Part shown: piece after piece, positions 18,064-27,454 of the stretch
How the letters are laid out: each line of letters opens with the position of its first letter
Position numbering within the stretch: position 1 is the stretch's first letter
NCBI RefSeq assembly: GCF_002750855.1
Contig: NZ_NWUC01000008.1
Span: 1 to 64,000 of the forward strand
Direction: 5' to 3'
DNA: 64,000 nucleotides
Source of the DNA: Neopararhizobium haloflavum
GTDB taxonomy: Bacteria > Pseudomonadota > Alphaproteobacteria > Rhizobiales > Rhizobiaceae
The notes under the pieces: model-generated
Databases searched by the model: none
Seen by the model: only the letters and a program-made list of their open reading frames with translations
What the model was told of the DNA's origin: nothing
Made by a program: the position numbers and the translations under genes

Positions 18064-19548
18064 ATGCTGACAAGGCTGTCACTCGCCAATCTGAAGACGA
18101 TCGAAAAGACGGCCGCCGTGCCGCGCTATGACCGCGCCGCGCTGAGGGCCGGCATCGTGCATTTCGGCGTGGGCAACTTCCACCGCGCCCATCAGGCCGT
18201 CTATCTCGACGATCTCTTCAACCTCGGCCGCGACCACGATTTTGCCCTTGTGGGCGCCGGTGTCCTTGCGAGCGACCGGCCACTTCGCGACAAGCTTCGC
18301 GATCAGGACTACCTGACGACGGTCGTCGAGCAGGAAGCGGACCGGTCTAAGGCGCGCGTCACCGGCGCCATGATCGACTATGTCGAGCCGGCCGACGCGA
18401 CGTCGATGATCGCTCAACTGGCCGACCCCGCCATCCGCATCGTCTCGCTGACCATCACGGAAGGCGGCTATTTCATCGATCCGGCGACGGGCGAGTTCAA
18501 CCCAGGCCATCCCGACATCCAGCACGATGCGGCATCGCCCGGCGCGCCGAAGACCGTTTTCGGCGTCATCCTGGCCGGACTGAAGGCGCGCTGGGAGGCG
18601 GGCCTTCAGCCATTCACCGTGATGTCATGCGACAACATTCCCGGCAATGGTCATGTCACCGAGAACGCCGTCGCCGGCCTTGCCGATCTCGTCGACCCGG
18701 CGCTCGGCAACCGGGTGCGCGGCGAGGTCGCCTTTCCGAACGGCATGGTCGACCGCATCACCCCTGCGACGGGGACGCGCGAGATCGGCATGCTGGCCGA
18801 CACATTCGGGATCGAGGACAGTTGGCCCGTCTTCTGCGAGGGCTTTCGTCAATGGGTGCTGGAAGACCGTTTTCCACTCGGACGCCCGGCGCTGGAAGAG
18901 GTTGGCGTCACCTTCGTCGACGACGTTGCGCCTTATGAGCTGATGAAGATCCGCATTCTCAACGGCGGACACGCGGCGATCGCCTATCCGGCGGCGCTGA
19001 TGGACATCCATTTCGTCCACGAGGCGATGGAGAACGACCTCATCCGGCGGTTTCTGGAAAAGCTCGAGCGCGAGGAGATCATCCCGGAAGTGCCGCCTGT
19101 TCCCGATACCGATCTGACGGACTATTTCCGCCTCATCGAGCGGCGCTTCGCCAATCCCAAGATCGGCGACACGATCGCCCGGCTGTGCCTCGACGGATCG
19201 AACAGGCAACCGAAATTCATCCTGCCGTCGACGGCGGCGCGGCTGAAGGGCGGGCGTCCCGTCACGGGGCTGGCGCTGGTCTCGGCGCTGTGGTGCCGCT
19301 ATTGCGCGGGCACGAGCGACAGCGGCCGCGAGATCGCACCGAACGATGCCAGCCACGCCCGCCTTAAGGAAGCGGCCCTCAAGGCCAGGGACGAGCCCGA
19401 TGCGTTTCTTGCGCTGTCCGACATTTTCGGCGGTGTCGGCCGAAACGAGCGGTTTGCCGGAGCGTTCGCCGCTGCGCTGGGCTGCGTGTGGACGCATGGC
19501 ACGAAGGAAACGCTGGAGCGCTACCTCAACGGCGCTCTTCAACGATAG
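18064..19548 (+). CDS. mtlK: Mannitol 2-dehydrogenase (polyol-specific long-chain DH)
   Basis: A 494-residue NAD-dependent mannitol dehydrogenase family protein. The N-terminal Rossmann motif GVGNFHRAHQ is near residue 35 and the conserved catalytic lysine lies in KIRILNGGHAAIAY. It oxidises mannitol (and arabinitol or sorbitol in relatives) to the ketose. Length and order (smoS then mtlK) match the rhizobial smo operon. Confidence 0.9.
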   Translation: MLTRLSLANLKTIEKTAAVPRYDRAALRAGIVHFGVGNFHRAHQAVYLDDLFNLGRDHDFALVGAGVLASDRPLRDKLRDQDYLTTVVEQEADRSKARVTGAMIDYVEPADATSMIAQLADPAIRIVSLTITEGGYFIDPATGEFNPGHPDIQHDAASPGAPKTVFGVILAGLKARWEAGLQPFTVMSCDNIPGNGHVTENAVAGLADLVDPALGNRVRGEVAFPNGMVDRITPATGTREIGMLADTFGIEDSWPVFCEGFRQWVLEDRFPLGRPALEEVGVTFVDDVAPYELMKIRILNGGHAAIAYPAALMDIHFVHEAMENDLIRRFLEKLEREEIIPEVPPVPDTDLTDYFRLIERRFANPKIGDTIARLCLDGSNRQPKFILPSTAARLKGGRPVTGLALVSALWCRYCAGTSDSGREIAPNDASHARLKEAALKARDEPDAFLALSDIFGGVGRNERFAGAFAAALGCVWTHGTKETLERYLNGALQR

Positions 19549-19559
19549 GGGAAGCGACG

Positions 19560-20258
19560 GTGCGATCGCGGGGCATGCGCAGTCGTGATGCAGGCACCGG
19601 CACTGGTCTGGTGATCTTCGATTGCGACGGTGTGCTGGTCGACAGCGAGCCGATCTCGATCTCCGTCCTCGTCGATCTCGTGGCCGAGGCGGGGCACGAC
19701 CTTTCCAGCGACGACGCCTATGACCGGTTTCTCGGCAAGAGCATGGCGAGCATCTGCGCGATGCTTGGCGACGATCCGGGGATCGCGGTGACGCCGGCCC
19801 ATCTCGACGCGATGCGGCTTGTCCTCTATCGCCGGTTCCGCGACGAGTTGCGGCCGATCCCCGGCGTCGCGGAGGCACTGGACGCCATCGACGTGCCGCA
19901 CTGCGTCGCCTCTTCCAGCCAGCCCGAGCGCATCGCGCTGTCGCTGGACGTGACGGGACTGTTGCACAGGCTGGAGCCGCACATCTTCAGCGCCACGATG
20001 GTGGAGAATGGCAAGCCGGCACCCGACCTCTTTCTCTATGCGGCGGATAAAATGGGAATCTCGCCCGAGCGTTGTCTGGTGATCGAGGACTCCGTGCCGG
20101 GCATCGAGGCGGCGAAAAGCGCGGGAATGCGGGTGTTCGCCTTTACAGGTGGTTCGCACGCCGCGCCCGTCGGATTGCAATCGAAGGTGGCGGCGCTTGA
20201 GCCGGACTTGATATTCGATAACATGCGCGAACTCCCGGCACTGCTCGGGAAAGAATGA
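19560..20258 (+). CDS. HAD-superfamily hydrolase (sugar phosphatase-like)
   Basis: A 232-residue HAD hydrolase of the beta-phosphoglucomutase/sugar phosphatase type. Motif I is FDCDGVLVDSEP, motif II SSS in VASSSQPERIAL, motif III the lysine in ENGKPAPDLF and motif IV EDSVPGIEAA. GTG 19560 is preferred because AGGGGAAG lies 6-7 bases upstream and it is 12 bases after mtlK; ATG 19575 is the alternative. A HAD gene with a pentulose kinase is usual at this spot in rhizobial polyol operons; the substrate is unknown. Confidence 0.8.
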   Translation: MRSRGMRSRDAGTGTGLVIFDCDGVLVDSEPISISVLVDLVAEAGHDLSSDDAYDRFLGKSMASICAMLGDDPGIAVTPAHLDAMRLVLYRRFRDELRPIPGVAEALDAIDVPHCVASSSQPERIALSLDVTGLLHRLEPHIFSATMVENGKPAPDLFLYAADKMGISPERCLVIEDSVPGIEAAKSAGMRVFAFTGGSHAAPVGLQSKVAALEPDLIFDNMRELPALLGKE

Positions 20259-21880
20259 TCGACGGGAAAGACGACGGTTTGAAGCGCGCATATGTGGTGG
20301 CGGTCGATGTCGGGACGGGAAGCGCCCGCGCGGGCGTACTCGATCGCTCGGGCGTGCTCCTGTCGCGTGCCGAGGAGCCGATCGCAATGAACATGCCGCG
20401 GCCCGGCCATGCCGAGCATGATTCCGGCGACATCTGGCACGCCGTCTGCCGCGCCGTGAAGGCGGCGAGGGAGGCGGCCGGCGTGCCGGCAAGCGCGGTG
20501 GCGGGGATCGGCTTCGACGCGACCTGTTCGACCGTGGTGCTGACGGCGGACGGCGCGCCGGTCAGCGTGTCGACGAGTGGTGAGGCGCGCTGGGACACGA
20601 TCGTGTGGCTCGATCATCGGGCGCTCGCGGAGGCGGACGAGTGCACCGCGACGGGCCACCGGGTGCTCGACTATATCGGTGGCGTCATGTCGCCGGAGAT
20701 GGCGACCCCGAAGCTTGCCTGGCTGAAGCGCAACCTGCCGGACAGCTGGGCGCGCGCCGGACTGCTCTTCGACCTTGCCGATTTTCTCACCTTCAAGGCC
20801 TCGGGCTCGACGGCGCGATCGCAATGCACGCTGACCTGCAAATGGACGTTTCTGGCTCATGAAGCGCCGGGCTGGCAGATGGACTATCTTGCCGCGATCG
20901 GCCTTGATGACCTGATCGAGCGGGGCGGATTGCCCGATGTCGCGACCCCCGTGGGCGCGGACCTTGGACCTTTGACGCGGCAAGCCGCCGACGAGCTCGG
21001 GCTGACGACCGACTGCCGCGTTGCCAGCGGCCTGATCGACGCGCATGCCGGTGCGCTCGGCGTGCTCGGCGGGTTCCTCGAGGCGCCCGCGACGATCGAC
21101 CGGCATCTGGCGCTCGTTGCCGGCACCTCAAGCTGCGTCGCGGCCTTTTCCCTGAAGGCCAAGGCGGTGCGCGGCGTGTGGGGCCCCTATTTCGGCGCCG
21201 GGGTGCCGGATCTCTGGCTGAGCGAGGGCGGGCAGTCTGCGACCGGGGCGCTGCTCGACCACGTGATCCGTATCCATGGCGCGGGCCTTGCGCCCGACCG
21301 CACGGCTCACCGCAAGATCGCCGCCCGGATCGGCGAACTGCGCGCGTCGGAAGGCGAGACATTTGCCGACCGGCTGCACGTGCTGCCCGATTTTCATGGC
21401 AACCGCTCGCCGCTCGGCGATCCGCACGCGCTCGGCGTCGTCAGCGGATTGTCACTCGACGCCTCCTTCGATGCGCTGTGCCGGCTCTATTACCGCACGG
21501 CGGTGTCGATTGCGCTCGGCGTTCGTCATATCCTGGAGCAGCTGAACGCCAACGGCTATACGATCGACACGCTGCACGTCACCGGCGGGCATACCAAGAA
21601 CCCGCTCCTGATGGCGCTTTATGCCGATGCCACGGGCTGTGCCGTCGTGGAGACGGAAAGCGAGGATGCCGTGCTCCTCGGCACCGGCATGCTGGCCGCT
21701 TCCGCCGCGGGCTGGTTCGGCTCGCTGGCGGCGACGGGCGTTGCGATGCATCGCCAGGGACGGGCGCGCCAGCCGGATGTCGCGGCCGCCGCGCGGCTTG
21801 AGCGCGACTATGCCGTCTTCCTCGCCATGCATCGTCATCGGCGCGAACTCGACCGCCTTGCCGTTGGCGATACGGCCTGA
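20255..21880 (+). CDS. FGGY-family pentulose kinase
   Basis: A 541-residue carbohydrate kinase. The N-terminal phosphate loop is VAVDVGTGSARAGVLD; the segment GGVMSPEMATPKLAWLKRNL marks the FGGY pentulose kinase (ribulokinase/FGGY protein) group rather than classical XylB; the C-terminal ATP site includes VTGGHTKNPLLMALYAD. It probably phosphorylates the ketose made from a pentitol (D-ribulose or a related sugar). It is coupled to the HAD gene by ATGA and ends the operon; the next gene converges after 21 bases. Confidence 0.85.
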   Translation: MIDGKDDGLKRAYVVAVDVGTGSARAGVLDRSGVLLSRAEEPIAMNMPRPGHAEHDSGDIWHAVCRAVKAAREAAGVPASAVAGIGFDATCSTVVLTADGAPVSVSTSGEARWDTIVWLDHRALAEADECTATGHRVLDYIGGVMSPEMATPKLAWLKRNLPDSWARAGLLFDLADFLTFKASGSTARSQCTLTCKWTFLAHEAPGWQMDYLAAIGLDDLIERGGLPDVATPVGADLGPLTRQAADELGLTTDCRVASGLIDAHAGALGVLGGFLEAPATIDRHLALVAGTSSCVAAFSLKAKAVRGVWGPYFGAGVPDLWLSEGGQSATGALLDHVIRIHGAGLAPDRTAHRKIAARIGELRASEGETFADRLHVLPDFHGNRSPLGDPHALGVVSGLSLDASFDALCRLYYRTAVSIALGVRHILEQLNANGYTIDTLHVTGGHTKNPLLMALYADATGCAVVETESEDAVLLGTGMLAASAAGWFGSLAATGVAMHRQGRARQPDVAAAARLERDYAVFLAMHRHRRELDRLAVGDTA

Positions 21881-21901
21881 GCGCGCCGCCGCAGCCTGCC
21901 C

Positions 21902-22651
21902 TCATATGCGCACCGTGCCGGGATGCTGGCGCATCAACTGTTCCAGAAAGAGCCCGAAATCCGTGCCGTGCCGGGCGCTGCGGGGCATCGGCACCATCAC
22001 GTCGCCGACGATCCTGGCCGGCCTCCCGTTGATCAGCAGCAACCGGTCGGCCATGCGCGCCGCCTCGCGCACATTGTGGGTGACCATCAGAACGGTGACC
22101 GCATGCATGACGGCAAGGTCGACGAGCAGATCGCGCAGCCGGTCGGCCGTGTGTTCGTCGAGCGAAACGAAGGGCTCGTCCAGCAGCAGGACGTCCGGCA
22201 TGACGGCGAAAGCGCGCGCCAGGGCCACGCGGCGCTCCAGGCCGAGAGACAGCTCGGCGGGATAGCGTGTGCGCATCTCCGCAAGGCCAAGCACGCGGTA
22301 GAGCGTATCGAGATCGGGCGAGGCGCCGTCGGGCAAAGCGAGGCGGACATTCTGGTCGACCGTGCGCCAGGGCAGGAGACGCGGCTCCTGGAAGACGGCG
22401 GCGATGCGCATGTCAGGCTTCGGCCAGCGCACCGTGCCGTCATAATCGCGGTCGAGCCCGAGCAGGATCCGGAGCGTCGTCGTCTTGCCGCAGCCGGACG
22501 GGCCGATCAGACAATTGAATGTCGCCGGCGCCAGGGAAAAGGCCAAGTCGCGCAGAACTTCCGTCTCGCTGCGGTCGGCCGAGGCGAAGGACTTGCGACG
22601 GATCCTGACCTCAAGCGGGCTTGCTCCGCCAACGGGTGAGATGCTGTTCAA
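21902..22651 (-). CDS. ABC transporter ATP-binding protein (NitT/TauT type)
   Basis: A ~249-residue ATPase with Walker A GPSGCGKTTTLR, Q-loop VFQEPRLLPWRTV, a divergent signature LSLGLERRVALARA (canonical LSGG is LSLG here), Walker B VLLLDEPFVSLD and the H-loop in VTHNV. It energises the adjacent permease. The start is uncertain: no ATG/GTG is available near the conserved domain, and TTG 22651, inside the permease 3' end, gives a normal family length. Third gene of a minus-strand operon with the permease and binding protein. Confidence 0.8.
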   Translation of the reverse strand: MNSISPVGGASPLEVRIRRKSFASADRSETEVLRDLAFSLAPATFNCLIGPSGCGKTTTLRILLGLDRDYDGTVRWPKPDMRIAAVFQEPRLLPWRTVDQNVRLALPDGASPDLDTLYRVLGLAEMRTRYPAELSLGLERRVALARAFAVMPDVLLLDEPFVSLDEHTADRLRDLLVDLAVMHAVTVLMVTHNVREAARMADRLLLINGRPARIVGDVMVPMPRSARHGTDFGLFLEQLMRQHPGTVRI

Positions 22652-23360
22652 CGGGCTGGACCACCATGAATTCGATTGCGAGCATGACGACGACGAAGGC
22701 GAGCGCATAGGCGAGCACCGATGCCACGTCGAAGAGCTGGAAATAAAGATGGATCTGGAAGCCGACGCCGTTCGAGCGGCCGAGGAACTCCACGACAAGC
22801 ACGATCTTCCAGATCAGCGACAGCCCGGAGCGGCCGGCCGCGGCGATGAAGGGCTGCATCTGCGGCAGCACCACATGGCGGATCGTCTTCCAGCGCGAGA
22901 AACGGAAGACCGCCGCCATCTCGGACAGTTTGGGATCGAGCGCGCGGGCACCCTCGCGCACCGTGATGATGACGTTCGGCACCTTGTTCAGCGAGACGGC
23001 GAGGATGGCGGCGGTCTCGGTGAGTCCGATCCAGATGTAGCAAAGCACGATGATGACCAGCGCCGGCAGGTTGATCATCAGGATCACCCAGGGATCGAGC
23101 AGCCGATCGGTGACGCGGCTCTGGCCCATGGCGATGCCGATCGCCGATCCGGCGGCCATGGCGAGCGTGAATGCGGCGACGACGCGCGCCAGCGTCGCGC
23201 CGAGGTGAAAGAAGAGGTCGCCCGACTGGGCTTCACGGATGAGGATGGAGAGCACCGTCGATGGCGCCGGCACGTCATGGCGGCCGGCAAGCGCGGCGAG
23301 AGCGGCCCACAGCGCCAGGAAGGCGACGATCGACAGTGATCTGAGCGGCAGGTTCGTCAC
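22611..23360 (-). CDS. ABC transporter permease (NitT/TauT type)
   Basis: A 249-residue BPD-type permease with about six membrane helices and the EAA-type loop MAAVFRFSRWKTIRHVVLPQMQPF, shown in part as FRFSRWKTIRHVVLPQ. GTG 23360 is chosen because it immediately precedes the first helix, lies 4 bases after the binding-protein stop and has GTGAGGCG before it; the frame is open much further. Substrate is unknown; the class carries nitrate, sulfonates, riboflavin precursors and similar anions or heterocycles. Confidence 0.85.
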   Translation of the reverse strand: MTNLPLRSLSIVAFLALWAALAALAGRHDVPAPSTVLSILIREAQSGDLFFHLGATLARVVAAFTLAMAAGSAIGIAMGQSRVTDRLLDPWVILMINLPALVIIVLCYIWIGLTETAAILAVSLNKVPNVIITVREGARALDPKLSEMAAVFRFSRWKTIRHVVLPQMQPFIAAAGRSGLSLIWKIVLVVEFLGRSNGVGFQIHLYFQLFDVASVLAYALAFVVVMLAIEFMVVQPVEQHLTRWRSKPA

Positions 23361-23364
23361 CGCC

Positions 23365-24348
23365 TCACGATCCGTCGGTGAGCGCCGACCAGAAAGTGCC
23401 GTCGGCCATCGTGGTGGCGGGACCGACGAGTTCCTCGCCGCCGATCCTCGCCAGAAGCGCGTAGATCGTCTCGGTGTCCTCCCGCTCCTCGCTGAGCGGA
23501 CGGGCGGGGATGCCCTCGCGGAAGCGGTCGCGCAGCGCGTGAAGCGTCGCGTGGTCCGCGGCACCGGTCAGCGGGCGCAGCGTCTCCCACTCTTCGTCGG
23601 ACGTCGCCAGGATGCGTTTGGCGGCATTGGAGGCTTCGAAGAAACGCTTGACGAGCGCGCTGTTGTCGTTCGCCCATTCCTCGCTGAAGGTCCAGCCGAT
23701 CGCCGAGATGGGGCCTTTCGCGCCGAGCGCCATGGCCGCGTCGTTGGCGCCGATCAGCCGGCGAAAGCCCTCCGCCTCCAGGCGCGCGCCGTAGTGCCAG
23801 TAGTTCAGCACCGCGTCGACCTCGCCGTTGCGGGCCATCTCGGTGAGAAGGGGCGGGGCGCCGAAGACCGGCTCGGCGTCGCGCGTCAGGTCGACGCCGT
23901 GATCGCGCTCGGCAAGCGCGCGCAACAGGAGCCAACCCTTGTCGAGCGGCCCGCCGGCTACCGCGATGGTCTTGCCGGCCAGATCGCCGAGATCCGAGAT
24001 GTCGGAGTCCGGGGGCACCATGATCGCGCCGACGGAGGAGGAAAACGGAGCGAACGTATAGGGTTCGCCGCGCCCCCGCTGGCGCGAGACCCAGAGCCAG
24101 TCCGAGACGATCATGTCGACCTCGCCGGCCTGCAGCGCCACCGTCGTCGCCTGGTTGCTGGCAAGGTCGAGCGTCTGCAGGTCGAAGCCGTTAGCCTCGT
24201 CCAGCCCGTGCCGTTCGATGACGTCGAGTTCCCAGTTGACGGTGCCGTATTGCAGGACGCCGATGCGGATCGTCGCGGCGTCCTGCGCGCTCGCTGGTGC
24301 GCAAAGGACGGCACCCATCATGACGATCGCGGCCAGCAGATGGCGCAT
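23365..24348 (-). CDS. ABC transporter substrate-binding protein (NitT/TauT type)
   Basis: A 327-residue periplasmic protein. The signal peptide MRHLLAAIVMMGAVLCAPASA ends before QDAATIRIGVLQYG. The domain is of the SsuA/NMT1 class (EVDMIVSDWLWVSRQRG, LAGKTIAVAGGPLDKGWLLL). ATG 24348 has a GGAGGAG site. The transporter lies next to a GFA-family gene and the xoxF cluster, so a link to alcohol or C1 metabolism, for example uptake of a cofactor or substrate, is possible; that is inference from position. Confidence 0.82.
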   Translation of the reverse strand: MRHLLAAIVMMGAVLCAPASAQDAATIRIGVLQYGTVNWELDVIERHGLDEANGFDLQTLDLASNQATTVALQAGEVDMIVSDWLWVSRQRGRGEPYTFAPFSSSVGAIMVPPDSDISDLGDLAGKTIAVAGGPLDKGWLLLRALAERDHGVDLTRDAEPVFGAPPLLTEMARNGEVDAVLNYWHYGARLEAEGFRRLIGANDAAMALGAKGPISAIGWTFSEEWANDNSALVKRFFEASNAAKRILATSDEEWETLRPLTGAADHATLHALRDRFREGIPARPLSEEREDTETIYALLARIGGEELVGPATTMADGTFWSALTDGS

Positions 24349-24424
24349 GGTCTCCTCCCTCAATCGGATTCAGACTAGGCGCCGCCTGCCAGCCTGCCTA
24401 TAGGCCGAAAGTGCCAGCACAGAC

Positions 24425-24452
24425 GCAAAGAAGGCCGCCCCGAAGAGCGGCC
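24425..24452 (-). terminator. Terminator after the GFA-family gene
   Basis: On the minus strand GGCCGC - 8-base loop - GCGGCC is followed by TTCTTT. It lies between the GFA gene stop (24476) and the ABC transporter start, so the transporter probably has its own promoter or is reached by read-through. Confidence 0.55.
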
Positions 24453-24475
24453 CTGGATGCTGGTTGCCTGACGGT

Positions 24476-24922
24476 TCAGGCCGCCTGGACAGGGTCTCCG
24501 CTGCCCGCCCAGCCGGGATGGCGCGGCAGCCCGTCATCGGGGATGGTGACCATCGGGTGCTTGGAATTGACGAAAACCCAGCGATCGGGCTTCGCGCCGA
24601 CATCGGCGTCGCGGTCGAGCGTCGGCACATGGATCAGGATATGATCCGGGAAGGCGTCGACATAAAGGAACATGTGGCATCCGCAATCCTTGCAGAAGCG
24701 GCGATGGCAGGTCGGCTTGGTGTCGTAGTTGTGGATCTTGTCCTCACCCTGCGTCACCTTGAACGCGCTGCGCTCGACGACGGCGATCAGCGCCAGCGCG
24801 CCGCCGCATGTGTCGGTGCAATCGGTGCACAGACAGTAATGAACCTCCGCCGGTTCGGCGTTATATTCATAGCGCACAGGATTGGTGTCGCAGCGGCATC
24901 CACCCTTGGCGAGAATGGCCAT
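24476..24922 (-). CDS. GFA/CENP-V family zinc protein
   Basis: A 148-residue glutathione-dependent formaldehyde-activating (GFA) family protein. The zinc-binding cysteines are visible in KGGCRCDTNPVRYEY, VHYCLCTDC and the later FCKDCGCHMF. The family was named for Gfa, proposed to speed formation of S-hydroxymethylglutathione from formaldehyde, though many members have other or unknown roles. Divergent from xoxF, which supports a formaldehyde link. ATG 24922 has a GGAGGAA site. Confidence 0.82.
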   Translation of the reverse strand: MAILAKGGCRCDTNPVRYEYNAEPAEVHYCLCTDCTDTCGGALALIAVVERSAFKVTQGEDKIHNYDTKPTCHRRFCKDCGCHMFLYVDAFPDHILIHVPTLDRDADVGAKPDRWVFVNSKHPMVTIPDDGLPRHPGWAGSGDPVQAA

Positions 24923-25446
24923 TGTCTTTCCTCCTCCGAACAATCGATGAAACAAGCCGCGCCAGCCTTCGGCGGCTGGGCGCTCGCCGGGCTTTGATGC
25001 GGTCCGGTGCCGGGTCGTGACGTCTGTCTGCATGAAAATGCACTCCCAGCCCTGCGCTCTATCCTCGGCTGGTCGCCGGACGATGCTTGCGGCGACGCCG
25101 TTCAGACACGAAAAGCTATGCGCGGGCTGGTATCGGCGACAATAGTACTTAGGGCCGGCGGCGCCGGAACGAAGGTTTCGATGATTATCGACAATGCAAC
25201 GCTGCATCCGCGAAATGAGATTGTTGCGTTGCAACAAAATGGAGCGGAGACGACAAATAAAAGAGGGTCGTCAGGCAAGACGAAGCGCGGTTCCGGTCCG
25301 GCAGTACTAACGTTCTATCGACAACCTCAGGGCCCCATTCCAAACTTCCCGGGCTGCGCTGCACCACGGGCGGAGTGACTTGTTTTGTCTTTGGAAGTTC
25401 GGTCCCGGTGCACAAGAACGCCAACGCGACTAAGGGGATGGAGGAA
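24923..25446. promoter_or_regulatory. Divergent control region between GFA gene and xoxF
   Basis: 524 bases without a gene. The region is locally AT-richer than the flanks around 25140-25260 and 25300-25330. It contains a 17-bp palindrome (25221-25237), two copies of AGTACTWA (25144-25151, 25303-25310) and two copies of TATCGACAA (25186-25194, 25316-25324). These repeats are rare-looking in GC-rich DNA and are candidates for activator or repressor sites of xoxF. No sigma-70-type promoter is convincing by eye. Confidence 0.5.
25221..25237. repeat. 17-bp palindrome upstream of xoxF
   Basis: TTGTTGC-GTT-GCAACAA is a perfect 7-bp inverted repeat with a 3-base centre, 209 bases before the xoxF start. 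The form suits a dimeric HTH regulator. Which protein binds it is unknown. Confidence 0.55.
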
Positions 25447-27315
25447 ATGGACAAAATCACACTCAGGGCTGCGTGCTCAGTATTTGCGCTCGCGGTTGCG
25501 GCGCCGACCGCCGCCTACGCCAACGACGAACTCATCGAGATGCAGAGCGACCCGAAGAACTGGGTCATGCAGCTCGGCAACTATTCGGCGACGCGCTACA
25601 GCGAGCTGGAGGAAATCAACGCGGACAATGTCGGCGACCTGCAGGTGGCCTGGACATTCTCGACGGGTGTGCTGCGCGGCCATGAAGGCGGACCGCTGGT
25701 GATCGATGGCGTCATGTATGTGCACACGCCGTTCCCGAACAAGGTCTTCGCCCTCGATCTCAACGACAGCGGGCGGATCATCTGGAGCTACGAGCCGCAG
25801 CAGGATCCGAACGTCATTCCGGTGATGTGCTGCGATACCGTCAACCGCGGTGTGGCCTATGGCGACGGTAAGATCATCCTGCATCAGGCGGACACCAACG
25901 TGGTGGCGCTGGATGCCGAGACCGGCGAGGAACTCTGGAAGGTTGCCAATGGCGATCCCTCCAAGGGCGAAACCGGCACGATGTCGCCGCTGATCGCCGG
26001 CGACAAGGTGCTCGTCGGCAATTCCGGCGGCGAGTTCGGCGTGCAGGGCCACATGACGGCCTACAACCTGGAAACGGGCGAACAGGAATGGCGCGCCTAT
26101 TCCGTCGGGCCGGACGACCAGATCCTGCTCGACCCGCAAGAGACCACGCATCTCGGCGAGCCGGTGGGCGAGAACTCGAGTGTCGACACCTGGGAAGGCG
26201 ACCAGTGGCAGCTGGGCGGCGGAACGGTGTGGGGCTGGGTGTCCTACGATCCGGAACTCAACCTCGTCTATTACGGCTCGGGCAACCCGGGGACCTGGAA
26301 CCCCTCGCAGCGGCCGGGCGACAACAAGTGGTCGATGACGATCTTCGCCCGCGATCTCGACACCGGCATGGCGAAGTGGGTCTATCAGATGACGCCCCAC
26401 GACGAGTGGGACTATGACGGCGTCAACGAGAACATGCTGGTCGACATCGAGATCGATGGCGAGGAGCGCAAGGTGCTCGTCCACCCCGACCGCAACGGCT
26501 TTGCCTATACGCTCGACCGCGAGACGGGCGAACTGCTGGTAGCCGAGAAATACGATCCGGCCGTCAACTGGGCGACCGAAGTCGTGATGGATCCCGAAAG
26601 CGAGGAATACGGCCGGCCCCAGGTGGTCGCCGAATACTCCACGGAGCAGAACGGCGTCGACGTCAACTCGGAGGGCATCTGCCCGGCCGCGCTTGGCACG
26701 AAGGACCAGCAGCCCTCGTCCTTCTCGCCGGAAACCGGCCTCTTCTACATCCCGACGAACCATGTGTGCATGGATTACGAGCCCTTCCAGGTCTCCTATA
26801 CGGCAGGTCAGCCCTATGTCGGCGCGACGCTGTCGATGTATCCGGCACCGGATAGCCACGGCGGCATGGGCAACTTCATTGCCTGGGATGCTGCTGCCGG
26901 CGAGATCGTCTGGTCCAAGGAAGAGCCGTTCTCGGTCTGGTCGGGCGCTCTGGCGACGGCTGGCGACATCGTGTTCTACGGCACGCTGGAAGGCTATCTG
27001 AAGGCCGTCGACATGGAGTCGGGCGAGGAGCTCTACCGCTTCAAGACACCGTCGGGAATCATCGGCAACGTCACCACCTACGAGCATGAAGGCAAGCAGT
27101 ACATCGCTGTGCTTTCGGGCATCGGCGGTTGGGCCGGCATCGGTCTTGCTGCTGGCCTGACCGAAGGAACCGATGGTCTGGGTGCGGTCGGGGCGTATGC
27201 TTCTCTCTCCGACTATACGCAGCTCGGCGGTCAGCTCACCGTATTTGCCCTCCCAGGCGAAGCCGGCGGCGCCAGCGACATGGATGCGGGTGCCGAGGAA
27301 GACAGTGACGAATGA
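25447..27315 (+). CDS. xoxF: XoxF-type lanthanide-dependent methanol/alcohol dehydrogenase
   Basis: A 622-residue periplasmic PQQ dehydrogenase. After a signal peptide ([20 protein letters not shown]) the eight-blade propeller begins. The vicinal disulfide pair is C128-C129 (VMCCDT). The motif DEWDYDGVN places catalytic Asp at 322 and a second Asp at 324; calcium MxaF enzymes have Ala at that second position, so Asp324 predicts lanthanide binding. It oxidises methanol or other primary alcohols and passes electrons to the cytochrome encoded next. ATG 25447 is preferred over 25438 because TAAGGGG is correctly spaced. The C-terminus has a short acidic tail. Confidence 0.93.
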   Translation: MDKITLRAACSVFALAVAAPTAAYANDELIEMQSDPKNWVMQLGNYSATRYSELEEINADNVGDLQVAWTFSTGVLRGHEGGPLVIDGVMYVHTPFPNKVFALDLNDSGRIIWSYEPQQDPNVIPVMCCDTVNRGVAYGDGKIILHQADTNVVALDAETGEELWKVANGDPSKGETGTMSPLIAGDKVLVGNSGGEFGVQGHMTAYNLETGEQEWRAYSVGPDDQILLDPQETTHLGEPVGENSSVDTWEGDQWQLGGGTVWGWVSYDPELNLVYYGSGNPGTWNPSQRPGDNKWSMTIFARDLDTGMAKWVYQMTPHDEWDYDGVNENMLVDIEIDGEERKVLVHPDRNGFAYTLDRETGELLVAEKYDPAVNWATEVVMDPESEEYGRPQVVAEYSTEQNGVDVNSEGICPAALGTKDQQPSSFSPETGLFYIPTNHVCMDYEPFQVSYTAGQPYVGATLSMYPAPDSHGGMGNFIAWDAAAGEIVWSKEEPFSVWSGALATAGDIVFYGTLEGYLKAVDMESGEELYRFKTPSGIIGNVTTYEHEGKQYIAVLSGIGGWAGIGLAAGLTEGTDGLGAVGAYASLSDYTQLGGQLTVFALPGEAGGASDMDAGAEEDSDE

Positions 27316-27351
27316 GCGGCTTCACGCCGGTCGGACATAGCTGAACGAGAC

Positions 27352-27380
27352 GCGGTCCGGTGACGACCTCACCGGACCGC
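27352..27380 (+). terminator. Hairpin between xoxF and xoxG
   Basis: A perfect 11-bp stem, GCGGTCCGGTG and CACCGGACCGC, with a 7-base loop and no T tract. It may give more xoxF than xoxG message by partial attenuation or 3' protection. Confidence 0.6.
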
Positions 27381-27454
27381 AAATCACCTTCGGAGCCGCC
27401 GCAGATCACGTCGACGGGCCCGATGAGAAAAGACCATCGCGAGGAGTTCATTGA

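Noticed and set aside
22485-23339. A 284-codon plus-strand frame opposite the ABC permease and ATPase
   Set aside because: Highly charged Asp/His/Arg-rich translation, typical of the reverse strand of membrane-protein genes.
24476-24922. Naming the GFA-family protein as the formaldehyde-activating enzyme gfa
   Set aside because: Many GFA/CENP-V proteins do not have this activity; the neighbourhood is suggestive only, so no symbol was given.
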